From contig NZ_FMAG01000009.1 in the NCBI RefSeq assembly GCF_900094585.1, forward strand, positions 62,001-126,000: a stretch of DNA of 64,000 nt, in the 5' to 3' direction. Below, piece after piece: positions 1 to 7,896 of this stretch. Under the pieces are notes generated by a model. That model saw only the letters and a list, made by a program, of their open reading frames with translations. It was not told the DNA's origin and searched no databases. The DNA comes from Martinezella multihospitum (GTDB lineage: Bacteria > Pseudomonadota > Alphaproteobacteria > Rhizobiales > Rhizobiaceae). Each line of letters starts with the position of its first letter. Positions within the stretch are counted from its first letter, which is position 1. Position numbers and translations under genes: made by a program.

Positions 1-529
1 CCAGCAGGCCGCCTTCGAAGCTTTCGTGCAGGCCGGAGAGGTCGTTGCCCATGACGCCGGGCAGGATGCGGATAATGGCGTCGAGCAGGATCAGTGCGGC
101 CGGCTCGCCGCCCGAGAGGATATAGTCGCCGATCGAGACTTCCTCGAGGCCACGTCCCTCGATGACACGCTGGTCGACGCCTTCGAAGCGGCCGCAGACG
201 ATGATGACGCCCTCACCATCGGCCAGTTCGCGCACGCGCTTCTGCGTCAGCGGCTTGCCGCGTGGGCTCATCAGCAGGCGCGGGCGGTTGTCGTTCTCAC
301 TGGCTTTATCGATGGCGCGGGCGAGCACATCCGGCTTCAGCACCATGCCGGCGCCGCCGCCGGCGGGCGTGTCGTCAACGGTACGGTGCTTGTCGGTGGC
401 GAAATCACGGATCTGCACGGTGTCGAGCGACCATTGTCCGCGCTCCATCGCCTTGCCGGCGAGCGACGTGCCGAGATGGCCGGGAAACATCTCGGGATAG
501 AGCGTCAATATGGTCGCCCGGAAACTCAT
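1..529 (-). CDS. trmD: tRNA (guanine37-N1)-methyltransferase, C-terminus outside window
   Basis: TrmD methylates N1 of G37 in tRNAs with SAM, which prevents +1 frameshifting; it acts as a cytoplasmic homodimer. The first 176 residues are visible and the C-terminal tRNA-binding domain runs off the left edge. The trefoil-knot SAM site is present: LLMSPRGKP (about 85-93), VCGRFEGVDQR (111-121) and SIGDYILSGGE (132-142). The ATG at 529 gives the usual MSFRATILTLYPEMFPG N-terminus. It lies 24 bp downstream of rimM in the conserved rpsP-rimM-trmD order, so the two are probably co-transcribed. Long open frames on the plus strand here are antisense shadows. Confidence 0.96.
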   Translation of the reverse strand, partial: MSFRATILTLYPEMFPGHLGTSLAGKAMERGQWSLDTVQIRDFATDKHRTVDDTPAGGGAGMVLKPDVLARAIDKASENDNRPRLLMSPRGKPLTQKRVRELADGEGVIIVCGRFEGVDQRVIEGRGLEEVSIGDYILSGGEPAALILLDAIIRILPGVMGNDLSGLHESFEGGLL

Positions 530-553
530 GGTGTGGTCACTTCCCAATGAGGA

Positions 554-1138
554 TCACTTCTTCTTCGGCTTGTCCTGCGGCTTCTCAGGCTTTTCCGGCT
601 TGCCGATAAGATCGTCGGGGTTGTTGATCAGGCCGGCGGCCCTCGGGTCGATTAAAATCTTGCCGCCCTCGAGGTCGATTTCGAGCACGGCGGCTTCGGA
701 AAAGGGGATCAGCACGGGGCGCTTGCCCGGCCCCTTCAGCTCCAGTAGATCGCCGGCGCCAAAATCATAGATGCCGCTGACCGTGCCGTAGCCGACACCC
801 TGGTCGTCAACGGCTTCCAGCCCTTCGAGATCGGTGTAGAAGAATTCGTCGTCGTCCAGTTCGTCATCCGGCAGATTGTCGCGCTCGATGTAGAGTTCCA
901 GCCCGTTCAATGCCTCGGCGGCCTTGCGGTCGTTGACGCCGCGGAAGCGCACGATGACAACGTTCTTGGCCTCGCGGATTTCCAGGACTTCGAAGCTGCG
1001 GCCATCCATGCTGTGCAGGTGGCCGTAATCGCCGAGCGCGGTCGGATCGGACGTATAGGCGCGGGCACGCACTTCGCCTCGCAAGCCCTGTGCGGCGCCG
1101 ATAGTGGCCATCAATACCGGATTTTGCAGTTTCGTCAT
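554..1138 (-). CDS. rimM: 16S rRNA processing protein RimM
   Basis: RimM is a 30S maturation factor that binds ribosomal protein S19 and helps assemble the 30S head. The product is 194 residues: an N-terminal RimM barrel containing the family motif GAAQGLRGEV (about 13-22), then a PRC-barrel starting near residue 95, and a Lys/Pro-rich tail (KPEKPEKPQDKPKKK) typical of rhizobial versions. I chose the ATG at 1138 because the family begins here and GAAGAGA sits just upstream; an in-frame extension to 1183 has no such support. The upstream rpsP terminator suggests rimM-trmD either has its own promoter or depends on read-through. Confidence 0.95.
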   Translation of the reverse strand: MTKLQNPVLMATIGAAQGLRGEVRARAYTSDPTALGDYGHLHSMDGRSFEVLEIREAKNVVIVRFRGVNDRKAAEALNGLELYIERDNLPDDELDDDEFFYTDLEGLEAVDDQGVGYGTVSGIYDFGAGDLLELKGPGKRPVLIPFSEAAVLEIDLEGGKILIDPRAAGLINNPDDLIGKPEKPEKPQDKPKKK

Positions 1139-1250
1139 GGTCTCTTCGCCGATTGCCGGGATCCGCTGCAGCGACCTTTGCACGTCACTTCTGACGCGCG
1201 GTGCTGTCGTTGTGCTCTCTCATAGGCTGAACGCTAGCCGATGGGAAACA

Positions 1251-1286
1251 AAAAACGGGCGACATGTTGCCATGCCGCCCGTTTTT
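1251..1286 (-). terminator. intrinsic terminator after rpsP
   Basis: An inverted repeat with arms of about 16 bp (one G-U) and a 4-nt loop is followed on the minus strand by a run of T. It lies 19 bp past the rpsP stop and upstream of rimM, so it should end or attenuate the rpsP transcript. Confidence 0.85.
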
Positions 1287-1304
1287 GACAGTCACAAGGA
1301 CCGA

Positions 1305-1667
1305 TTATTCAGAAGCAGCAGCAGCGGCGTCAGCAGCCTTCTGCGCCTTTTCAGCAGCGCGTTCCTGAGCGCGCTTGCCCGGCTTTGCCTTTTCCGGGTT
1401 GTTCTTGGCGTCGCGGGTAGCAATGCCAGCTTCGGCGAGGAAGCGCAGAACGCGGTCGGTCGGCTGAGCGCCGTGGTCGAGCCAATGCTTGATGCGCTCG
1501 GCCTTGAGTTCAACGCGCTTGGCGTCGTCCTTGGCAAGCATCGGGTTCCAGGAGCCGAGGGTCTCCAGGAAACGGCCGTCGCGCGGCGAGCGAGCGTCGG
1601 CTACGACAACGTGGTAGTACGGGCGCTTCTTGGAGCCACCGCGGGCGAGACGAATTTTCAGTGCCAT
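1305..1667 (-). CDS. rpsP: 30S ribosomal protein S16
   Basis: S16 is a small-subunit assembly protein. The 120-residue product has the S16 core at its N-terminus (MALKIRLARGGSKKRPYY) and WNPM near residue 41. A Lys/Ala-rich tail ending in ADAAAAASE extends it beyond the roughly 80-residue bacterial core, as is common in alphaproteobacteria. AAGGAG lies 7-8 nt before the ATG at 1667. It is followed by an intrinsic terminator and then rimM-trmD. Confidence 0.97.
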   Translation of the reverse strand: MALKIRLARGGSKKRPYYHVVVADARSPRDGRFLETLGSWNPMLAKDDAKRVELKAERIKHWLDHGAQPTDRVLRFLAEAGIATRDAKNNPEKAKPGKRAQERAAEKAQKAADAAAAASE

Positions 1668-1740
1668 GTTAATTCTCCTTAGGCTTTTCTTGACCGCTTC
1701 GTTGTGCGGTATGGTTACGTCGCGCTGCTTTTTTCGTACC

Positions 1741-1784
1741 GCATGATCCCCGTCGAAAACGTCCTGCGTCCCTCGGGATCATGC
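1741..1784. repeat. small palindromic element (GATCATGC family)
   Basis: Perfect 10-bp arms (GCATGATCCC ... GGGATCATGC) surround a 24-nt centre, between the chorismate mutase stop and rpsP. A related element with the same outer octamer lies between sdhC and sdhD (57090-57134). This looks like a dispersed rhizobial palindrome; it could also act as a hairpin terminator for the ffh-chorismate mutase unit. Confidence 0.7.
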
Positions 1785-1794
1785 GGCCAGGGGG

Positions 1795-2097
1795 TTACCC
1801 TTTGAAATCCGCAGCGATCTGTTCATGATGCCGGATGACTTCCTTGATGACGAAGTTCAGGAACTTCTCGGCGAAATCCGGGTCCAGATTGGCGTCCTTT
1901 GCCAGGCGGCGCAGGCGCTCGATCTGAAATTCTTCGCGCGCCGGGTCGGCCGGCGGCAGGTCGTATTTGGCTTTCAGCACGCCCACTTCCTTCGTGCAGC
2001 GGAAGCGTTCGGCCAGCATATGCACCAGTGCGGCATCGATATTGTCGATCGACTGGCGGTAGTTGCCCAATTGGGCCTTTACGTCTGGATCAATCAT
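1795..2097 (-). CDS. chorismate mutase, AroQ class
   Basis: It converts chorismate to prephenate, the first step toward Phe and Tyr. The protein is a 100-residue all-helical AroQ-type monodomain enzyme with no fused dehydratase or dehydrogenase. Arg14, Arg31, Lys42, Arg54/Glu55 and Gln93 occupy places matching the catalytic set of the E. coli P-protein mutase domain (R11, R28, K39, R51, E52, Q88). I start at the ATG at 2097 (MIDPDVKAQL); an in-frame TTG at 2106 sits closer to the AGAAGGA ribosome site, so a start three residues earlier is possible. It follows ffh by only a few bases. Confidence 0.9.
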   Translation of the reverse strand: MIDPDVKAQLGNYRQSIDNIDAALVHMLAERFRCTKEVGVLKAKYDLPPADPAREEFQIERLRRLAKDANLDPDFAEKFLNFVIKEVIRHHEQIAADFKG

Positions 2098-2115
2098 GGG
2101 GGTCAACGATCCTTC

Positions 2116-3696
2116 TCACTTCTTCTTCGGCAAACCGGGAAGCCCCGGGAAACCACCGCCGAGGCCTGGCAGCTTGGCGCCGCCGAGACCCGGCAAACCA
2201 CCGGGCAATCCACCACCGCCACCGAGGCCCGGCATACTGCCGGGACGGCCGAGGCCGGCGGCTTCGGCCTGCTTCTGCAGGGCTTCGAGCTGCTTGGGGT
2301 CCATGTTCGACAGGTCGGGCATGCCGCCCATACCGCCGCCGAGACCCATCTTGCCGGCAAGGCCGCCCATCAGCTGCTTCATCATGCCGCCTTTGCCCTT
2401 GCCGCCCATCATCTTCATCATGTCCGCCATCTGGCGGTGCATCTTCAGAAGCTTGTTGATGTCGGAGGCGTCGGTGCCGGAGCCGGCGGCGATGCGCTTC
2501 TTGCGGGAATGCTTCAGGATGTCAGGATTGGCGCGCTCGGCCTTGGTCATCGAGGAGATGATGGCGAGCTGGCGACCGAAAAGCTTGTCGTTGAGGCCGG
2601 CAGCGGCCATCTTGTCCTTCATGCCGGACATGCCGGGCATCATGCCCATGATGCCGCCCATGCCGCCCATTTTCTGCATCTGGCCGAGCTGATTGGCGAG
2701 ATCGTTGAGATCGAACTTGCCCTTGGCCATCTTGGCGGCCATGGCGGCCGCCTTTTCGGCGTCGATATTCTCAGCCGCCTTCTCAACCAGCGAGACGATG
2801 TCGCCCATGCCGAGGATGCGGTCGGCGATACGGCGGGGATGGAATTCTTCCAGCTCGCCCATCTTTTCGCCGACGCCGATCAGCTTGATCGGCTTGCCGG
2901 TCACGGCGCGCATCGAAAGAGCCGCACCACCACGGCCGTCGCCGTCCATGCGGGTCAGCACGAGGCCGGTGATCCCGACGCGCTCGTCGAAATTGCGGGC
3001 GAGGTTGACAGCGTCCTGACCGGTCAGGCTGTCGGCGACCAGCAGGATTTCGTGCGGATTGGATTTCTTCTTGATATCCGCCATCTCGACCATGAGCGGC
3101 TCGTCGATATGCGTACGGCCGGCGGTGTCGAGAATGACGACGTCATGGCCGCCGAGCTTGGCGGCCTGCACGGCGCGTGCGGCAATATCGGTCGGCGACT
3201 GGCCCGCGATGATCGGAAGCGTGTCGATGCCCGTCTGCACGCCGAGCTGACGCAACTGCTCCTGCGCTGCCGGACGGCGCGTGTCGAGCGAAGCCATCAG
3301 GACCTTCTTGCGGTCGCGACTGGTCAGGCGATTGGCGATCTTGGCCGATGTCGTCGTCTTACCGGAGCCTTGCAGACCGACCATCATGACGACGACCGGG
3401 GCCGGGGCGTTGAGGTCGATGCCGACGCCTTCGCCGCCGAGCATTTCGATCAGCTCGTCATGGACGATCTTGACGACCATCTGGCCGGGCTTGATCGACT
3501 TCAGGATCTCGGCGCCGACAGCCTTTTCGCGGACGCGATCGGTGAAGGAGCGAACGACATCCAGCGCCACGTCGGCTTCGAGCAGCGCGCGGCGAACCTC
3601 GCGCAGTGCTGCGGAAACATCGGCTTCCGAAAGCGCGCCGCGGCCAGTCAGTCCATTCAGAATGGAACCAAGACGGTCCTGGAGGTTTTCAAACAT
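2116..3696 (-). CDS. ffh: signal recognition particle protein Ffh
   Basis: Ffh is the SRP54 GTPase that binds signal sequences on nascent chains together with 4.5S RNA and docks with FtsY (also in this window). The 526 residues hold the N domain (1-100), a G domain with GLQGSGKTT (107-115), DTAGR (190-194) and TRMDGD (248-253), and a Met-rich M domain from about 330 to 480. The tail is Gly/Pro/Leu-rich. The ATG at 3696 gives MFENLQDRLG and is preceded by AAGGAAG; upstream in-frame ATGs lie in the leader. No SRP RNA gene is visible nearby. Confidence 0.97.
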   Translation of the reverse strand: MFENLQDRLGSILNGLTGRGALSEADVSAALREVRRALLEADVALDVVRSFTDRVREKAVGAEILKSIKPGQMVVKIVHDELIEMLGGEGVGIDLNAPAPVVVMMVGLQGSGKTTTSAKIANRLTSRDRKKVLMASLDTRRPAAQEQLRQLGVQTGIDTLPIIAGQSPTDIAARAVQAAKLGGHDVVILDTAGRTHIDEPLMVEMADIKKKSNPHEILLVADSLTGQDAVNLARNFDERVGITGLVLTRMDGDGRGGAALSMRAVTGKPIKLIGVGEKMGELEEFHPRRIADRILGMGDIVSLVEKAAENIDAEKAAAMAAKMAKGKFDLNDLANQLGQMQKMGGMGGIMGMMPGMSGMKDKMAAAGLNDKLFGRQLAIISSMTKAERANPDILKHSRKKRIAAGSGTDASDINKLLKMHRQMADMMKMMGGKGKGGMMKQLMGGLAGKMGLGGGMGGMPDLSNMDPKQLEALQKQAEAAGLGRPGSMPGLGGGGGLPGGLPGLGGAKLPGLGGGFPGLPGLPKKK

Positions 3697-3801
3697 CGTT
3701 TCTTCCTTATCGATCGCCTGGGATTTGGATCTTGCGCAACTATGCGCGGTTCCTCGCCCGAAAACGTCGTGCTTTTCCATGACGAAAACAAGACGCAAAG
3801 C

Positions 3802-3837
3802 CAAAAAGCACCCGAGGGCGCATCGCGCTGTCGGGTG
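3802..3837 (-). terminator. terminator-like hairpin in the ffh leader
   Basis: On the minus strand, CACCCGA pairs with TCGGGTG, with a nested GCGC/GCGC, followed by GCTTTTTGG. It lies 106 nt before the ffh start codon and after the candidate promoter at 3917-3945. It could be an attenuator for ffh, or the 3' end of a small RNA of about 100 nt. Confidence 0.55.
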
Positions 3838-3916
3838 TTGACCTCCGGGATCTCTTTATACCTAAATGGGTCCCGGTCGGTGGCTCGGAGGCTTGTGCTC
3901 GTCGCAGATTGCGGGC

Positions 3917-3945
3917 GATAAACAGGAAAAGGCCGGCAAAGTCAA
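3917..3945 (-). promoter_or_regulatory. candidate sigma-70-type promoter for ffh
   Basis: On the minus strand TTGACT (3945-3940) is followed after 17 bp by TTTATC (3922-3917). Transcription would begin near 3910, leaving a leader of about 215 nt before ffh. The whole 3697-4073 gap contains this promoter and the hairpin at 3802-3837; I see no gene in it. Confidence 0.5.
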
Positions 3946-4073
3946 CCCAAGGCGGCCGAAATGCCTGAAATGCACGGATGATATCGCTATATCGATGTCG
4001 ATTTGACCGTACCACCGTCTTCCAATTGTTGTATCGATGCCCGCCGTCAAGTGATTCCCCGAGACAGTTCCGA

Positions 4074-5063
4074 ATGAATGATGCAGCCCTGACCGATCTC
4101 CTCGCCGCCTGCCGAAACTATGCCGGTGGCCGGGTCGACGCGCGGTTCAACGCCGTGGCGCAGGCCTTCTATGCAAGTGCCAAGACGCAGCCGAAGATCG
4201 CGGCACGGGCGGCGCGTGAACTTGCCCGGCTGCCGCCGCCGGGTGCTGCGATCCTTGCCAACATGCTCGGCACCATCGTCGAAAAGGGCGGGGCGGTGGA
4301 GCGCAGCGGTCCGGCCGTGTGGGAACTTTATCTGGCCTGGCTGCCGCAGATCCACCGCGGCTTTGTCGGCCGCAAGGAGCTGAGCCTGCGGCAAAGGCAG
4401 TTGCTCGATGCTTTCCAGCTGCTTAGCCAGTCGGCCGTGTCGCATCTTTCCGTCATGCCGGAGCAGCGCAAGCTTGCGGCTGGTGACAAGGCCCTGATGG
4501 CGCAGCTTGCCGAGCTGCAGGATTATACGCCGGGTGCTGCCTGGGTCCGCCAGGTGCTCTTGAGCCGAAGCGACGCCCTGCTGGTGCTGCATCTGCCGAG
4601 CCGTCAGGGCTTTCGGTTGCGCTACGACAATATCGTCAACAGCTTTCATCTGTTCACGCTGATCCAGGCAGCCTTCGGCGAGACGGTACCCGGTGGCCGT
4701 GCGCCCAACAGGTTCATCGTCGATATGGCGCGCTCGGTGACCGTGGCCGAAGAGGGCAATGACGAGCCGTGGTGGCGCTATCAGACGGTGCAGCCGAACG
4801 AGCCGGGCCTTGTCGAGATTTCCGGCGAGGCGTCCGTCGAGACGATTGCCCGCATCGATGGCCGCCAGGTCATCCTGCTTTCGCCTCCGGTCGAAGGCAC
4901 AGCATTCTGGGATACGAGCTTCTTCACGCCGCAGCTTTTCGCCATGCCCGCAAATGTCGTGCTGGAGCAGACCCTAACGGCACAGGAGGTGGCGGAATGG
5001 CTCGACCGGATCGGCTTGCCGGTGGGCGAGGCGACGGGTGTGCAAGGAGCGGACAAGCCATGA
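4074..5063 (+). CDS. conserved protein of unknown function
   Basis: I do not recognise a named family. The 329-residue product has no signal peptide or membrane segment. The first 130 residues look helical and rich in Ala and Arg; the second half is mixed alpha/beta with the hydrophobic strand ALLVLHLPSRQGF near residue 170 and the stretch TAFWDTSFFTPQLFAMP near 285. The start MNDAALTDLL at 4074 is the first that gives a plausible N-terminus. Its TGA overlaps the ATG of the metallo-hydrolase (ATGA at 5060-5063), so the two are translationally coupled and may share a pathway. Confidence 0.75.
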   Translation: MNDAALTDLLAACRNYAGGRVDARFNAVAQAFYASAKTQPKIAARAARELARLPPPGAAILANMLGTIVEKGGAVERSGPAVWELYLAWLPQIHRGFVGRKELSLRQRQLLDAFQLLSQSAVSHLSVMPEQRKLAAGDKALMAQLAELQDYTPGAAWVRQVLLSRSDALLVLHLPSRQGFRLRYDNIVNSFHLFTLIQAAFGETVPGGRAPNRFIVDMARSVTVAEEGNDEPWWRYQTVQPNEPGLVEISGEASVETIARIDGRQVILLSPPVEGTAFWDTSFFTPQLFAMPANVVLEQTLTAQEVAEWLDRIGLPVGEATGVQGADKP

Positions 5064-6076
5064 CCAGCTCATCCGGCTCGGCCAAGAAGAATCCCTATTA
5101 TCAGGGTCCGGTCTCAGATCATTTCGACGGTCAGCGCTTCTTCAATCCCGGCGGCGTCGCGCCGGGCAATGCATTCGATCTTCTGCGCTGGCAGCTCGGT
5201 GGCGGACGGGTGCGCTGGCCCAATCCGGTCATCAGCGCCTTTCCGCCGGCGAGACCCGACCGGCATGTTTTCGGCGAGCAGATGCGCGTGACCATGGTGG
5301 GGCACGCCTCGATGCTGGTGCAGATTGCCGGGCTGAACATCCTGACCGACCCGGTCTGGTCGGAGCGGGTCAGCCCCTTCCAGTCCTTCGGGCCGAAGCG
5401 CGTCGTGCCGCCCGGCATCCGCTTCGAGGACCTGCCGCATATCGATCTCGTGCTCGTCACGCACAATCACTACGACCATCTCGATGTCGCAACGCTCCAG
5501 CGCCTGCATGAAGCGCATCGGCCTCACATCGTCACACCGCTCGGCAACGACGCGATCATCCGACGCGCCGTCCCGGACGCCAATATCACCGTGGTCGACT
5601 GGGGCGATCGCACCGCCATCAAGGCCGGCGTGACGATCGATGTCGAGCCCTGTCACCACTGGTCGGCGCGCGGCATGGGCGACCGGCGCATGGCGCTTTG
5701 GGCGGCATTCGTGCTGACGACGCCAGCGGGCAAGATCTATCATGTCGGCGACACCGGCTTTCACGACGGCATCAATTATCAAGCCGTCCGGGAAAAGCAT
5801 AGCGGCTTTCGCCTCGCGATCCTGCCGTTCGGCGCCTACGAGCCGCGCTGGTTCATGAAGGGTCAGCACCAGAATCCGGAAGAGGCGGTGAAGGGCATGA
5901 AGCTCTGCAATGCCGCCTATGTCGCCGGACATCACTTCGCGACCTTCCAGCTGACGGACGAGGGCATCGATGAACCCGTTCACGCGCTGGATGCGGCCTT
6001 GAGGGATGAGGGCGTGGAGCCAGATCGTTTTCGGCCGCTCAGGGCCGGCGAAGTTTTTGATGTGCCAGCTGTTTGA
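5060..6076 (+). CDS. metallo-beta-lactamase-fold hydrolase, NAPE-PLD-like
   Basis: This is a zinc hydrolase of 338 residues. The HxHxDH metal motif is HNHYDH at 135-140. The segments MVGHASMLVQ, ILTDPVWSERVSP, GPKRVVPPG, GDTGFHDG and GAYEPRWFMKGQHQNPEEA follow the pattern of mammalian N-acylphosphatidylethanolamine phospholipase D, so a phosphodiesterase acting on an N-acyl phospholipid or related lipid is the best guess; this is inference from motif order. There is no signal peptide. It overlaps the preceding unknown gene by 4 bp and is followed by a strong hairpin terminator. Confidence 0.88.
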   Translation: MTSSSGSAKKNPYYQGPVSDHFDGQRFFNPGGVAPGNAFDLLRWQLGGGRVRWPNPVISAFPPARPDRHVFGEQMRVTMVGHASMLVQIAGLNILTDPVWSERVSPFQSFGPKRVVPPGIRFEDLPHIDLVLVTHNHYDHLDVATLQRLHEAHRPHIVTPLGNDAIIRRAVPDANITVVDWGDRTAIKAGVTIDVEPCHHWSARGMGDRRMALWAAFVLTTPAGKIYHVGDTGFHDGINYQAVREKHSGFRLAILPFGAYEPRWFMKGQHQNPEEAVKGMKLCNAAYVAGHHFATFQLTDEGIDEPVHALDAALRDEGVEPDRFRPLRAGEVFDVPAV

Positions 6077-6097
6077 GGACTAGTGGCCGTTCATGGC

Positions 6098-6131
6098 AAA
6101 AGCCCTTCTCCTCGGAGGAAGAAGGGCTTTT
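6098..6131. terminator. bidirectional intrinsic terminator
   Basis: AAAAGCCCTTCT and AGAAGGGCTTTT form perfect 12-bp arms, giving a U-run on either strand. It lies between the convergent hydrolase and SRPBCC genes and probably serves both. Confidence 0.85.
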
Positions 6132-6157
6132 GGCGACATCTGCTGCACGAGCAAGCC

Positions 6158-6607
6158 TTACTGCTTGATCTCAGGCTCAACCAGTTTCGCCAGATTGATC
6201 AGCGATTCCTGCCAGCCGAGATAGCAGGCTTCCGGCGGAATGACGTCCGGGATGCCGGCCTGGGTGATATTGACCTCGGTTCCGACGAGAACCTTCTTCA
6301 AGGTCACGGTCACTTCCATTTCGCCCGGCAGGTTCGGGTCGTCGAACTTGTCGGTATAGCGCACCAGCTCGCCGGGAACGAGTTCGCGGAAATCGCCGCC
6401 GAAGGAATGGCTCTCGCCCGTCGTGAAGTTGCGGAACGACATCTTGAACGTGCCGCCGACTTTTCCTTCGAAATGATGCACGCTGCAGGCAAAGCCGTTC
6501 GGCGGCAGCCACTTGGCAAGCGCGTCGGCCTCCAGGAATGCGCGATAGACCTTTTCCGGGCTGGTGGCCAGAACGCGATGCAGGTGAATGGTATTCGGCA
6601 TGGTCAT
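6158..6607 (-). CDS. SRPBCC / AHSA1-domain protein
   Basis: A 149-residue helix-grip protein of the START/AHSA1 superfamily. The opening IHLHRVLATSPEKVYRAF and the later WLPPNGF, GGTFKMSF and GWQESLINLAKLVE segments are typical of the cytosolic AHSA1-like group, which bind hydrophobic ligands or act as stress-related proteins of unknown target. A second ATG two codons in (6601) is better spaced from AGGG, so the real start may be there. It is a single gene ending at the shared terminator. The substrate cannot be read from the sequence. Confidence 0.85.
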   Translation of the reverse strand: MTMPNTIHLHRVLATSPEKVYRAFLEADALAKWLPPNGFACSVHHFEGKVGGTFKMSFRNFTTGESHSFGGDFRELVPGELVRYTDKFDDPNLPGEMEVTVTLKKVLVGTEVNITQAGIPDVIPPEACYLGWQESLINLAKLVEPEIKQ

Positions 6608-6770
6608 AATCCCTATGGTTTGACGGAGTGGACGAGCCTAGGACGTGGCAGCTTTTGATAATCCGACATTGATGGATGATTTTTTCTCAAAATGAATTCC
6701 GTCAAGTCCAATACGGTCAGATTTGCCGCGAGATCATATAAGGGGACACAATGGGAAGACGCGCCACCCG

Positions 6771-6880
6771 CCCTCGTGGTTCGAGACGGCCCTGCAGGCC
6801 TCCTCACCATGAGGGCTACCTCCCTCATCTGGCTTGCAATTCGCCCCGCCCTCATCCTGAGCCTGTCGAAGGATCGAGGC
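6771..6880. repeat. two dispersed rhizobial repeats before dapF
   Basis: The gap 6608-6990 has no gene. It holds a repeat beginning CCCTCGTGGTTCGAGA and ending CCTCACCATGAGGG (6771-6815), whose ends are near-complementary. It is followed by a second imperfect palindrome, CCTCATCCTGAG...AAGGATCGAGG (6850-6879). The first type recurs twice, inverted, at 12047-12298. Confidence 0.7.
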
Positions 6881-6990
6881 GGCCCGGGAAAGCTCACTCA
6901 ATCCTGAATAATATCGCCCTTCACGCCCCACTGGTAATTCCCCCGCATTTCCGCCATATACAGCTCGAAAACACTGACGGACATGACATC

Positions 6991-7896
6991 ATGAGTGATA
7001 CGGTCGAATTCGCGAGGATGAACGGGCTTGGCAACAAGATCCTGGTCGTCGACATGCGCGGCCGCAAGGATGTGGTGACGCCTGCAGCGGCGATTGCGCT
7101 CAATTCCGACCCGGCCACCCAGTTTGACCAGATCATGGCGATCCACGATCCGAAGCTGCAGGGCACCGATGCCTGGATCGATATCCTGAACTGCGATGGC
7201 ACGAAGGCTCAGGCCTGCGGCAACGGCACGCGTTGCGTCGTGCAGGCGCTGGCGGCCGAAACCGGCAAAAAGGTTTTCACCTTCCAGACTGTTGCCGGCA
7301 TCCTCAATGCCAGGGAGCATGAGGACGGCACGATTTCGGTTGATATGGGCACGCCCGTTTTTGACTGGGACAAGATCCCGCTTGCCGAGGAATTTGCCGA
7401 TACCAGCCGCATCGAGCTGCAGATCGGACCGATCGACAATCCCGTCCTGCATTCGCCTTCGGCCATGTCGATGGGCAATCCGCATGCGATTTTCTGGGTG
7501 GACAAGGACCCGATGTCCTTCGATCTCGATCGCTTCGGCCCGCTGCTGGAAAACCATCCGATGTTTCCCGAGCGCGCCAACATCACGCTGGCGCAGGTGC
7601 TGTCGCCGACGACAGTGCGCACCCGCACCTGGGAGCGTGGCGCCGGTCTGACGCTTGCCTGCGGTTCCGCCGCCTGTGCCGCCGCCGTCAGCGCCGCGCG
7701 CACCGGCCGCACCGGCCGCAAGGTGACGATCGAGGTTGCCTCCGCGCCGGCCCCCGGCAAGCTCACCATCGAATGGCTTGAGAGCAACGACCATGTCGTC
7801 ATGACCGGGCCTGCCGAATGGGAATGGTCCGGCACCGTCGATCCGGTCACGGGCAGCTTCTCGCGCGATCCGGAGCAGGGGGCTCAGGCGCGGTGA
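6991..7896 (+). CDS. dapF: diaminopimelate epimerase
   Basis: DapF interconverts LL- and meso-diaminopimelate, the step before lysine and the supply of the peptidoglycan cross-linking residue. The 301-residue protein has the two catalytic cysteines in the two halves of the pseudo-symmetric fold: Cys76 in ACGNGTRC and Cys224 in TLACGSAACA. MSDTVEFARMNGLGNK is the conserved N-terminus, so the ATG at 6991 is preferred over upstream in-frame codons that run through repeat DNA. Its stop overlaps the mtaB start as GTGA, beginning a compact run dapF-mtaB-ftsY-yciB-DUF2585. Confidence 0.96.
   Translation: MSDTVEFARMNGLGNKILVVDMRGRKDVVTPAAAIALNSDPATQFDQIMAIHDPKLQGTDAWIDILNCDGTKAQACGNGTRCVVQALAAETGKKVFTFQTVAGILNAREHEDGTISVDMGTPVFDWDKIPLAEEFADTSRIELQIGPIDNPVLHSPSAMSMGNPHAIFWVDKDPMSFDLDRFGPLLENHPMFPERANITLAQVLSPTTVRTRTWERGAGLTLACGSAACAAAVSAARTGRTGRKVTIEVASAPAPGKLTIEWLESNDHVVMTGPAEWEWSGTVDPVTGSFSRDPEQGAQAR

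Noticed and set aside
3802..3910. SRP (4.5S) RNA gene in the ffh leader
   Set aside because: The length fits, but the conserved GGAAGGAAGC-type loop and the long hairpin are absent.
1825..3921. 698-codon open frame opposite ffh
   Set aside because: His/Ala-rich low-complexity translation with no domain; ffh on the other strand is certain.
6751..6990. Long N-terminal extension of dapF
   Set aside because: The extension translates dispersed repeat DNA; DapF begins at 6991.
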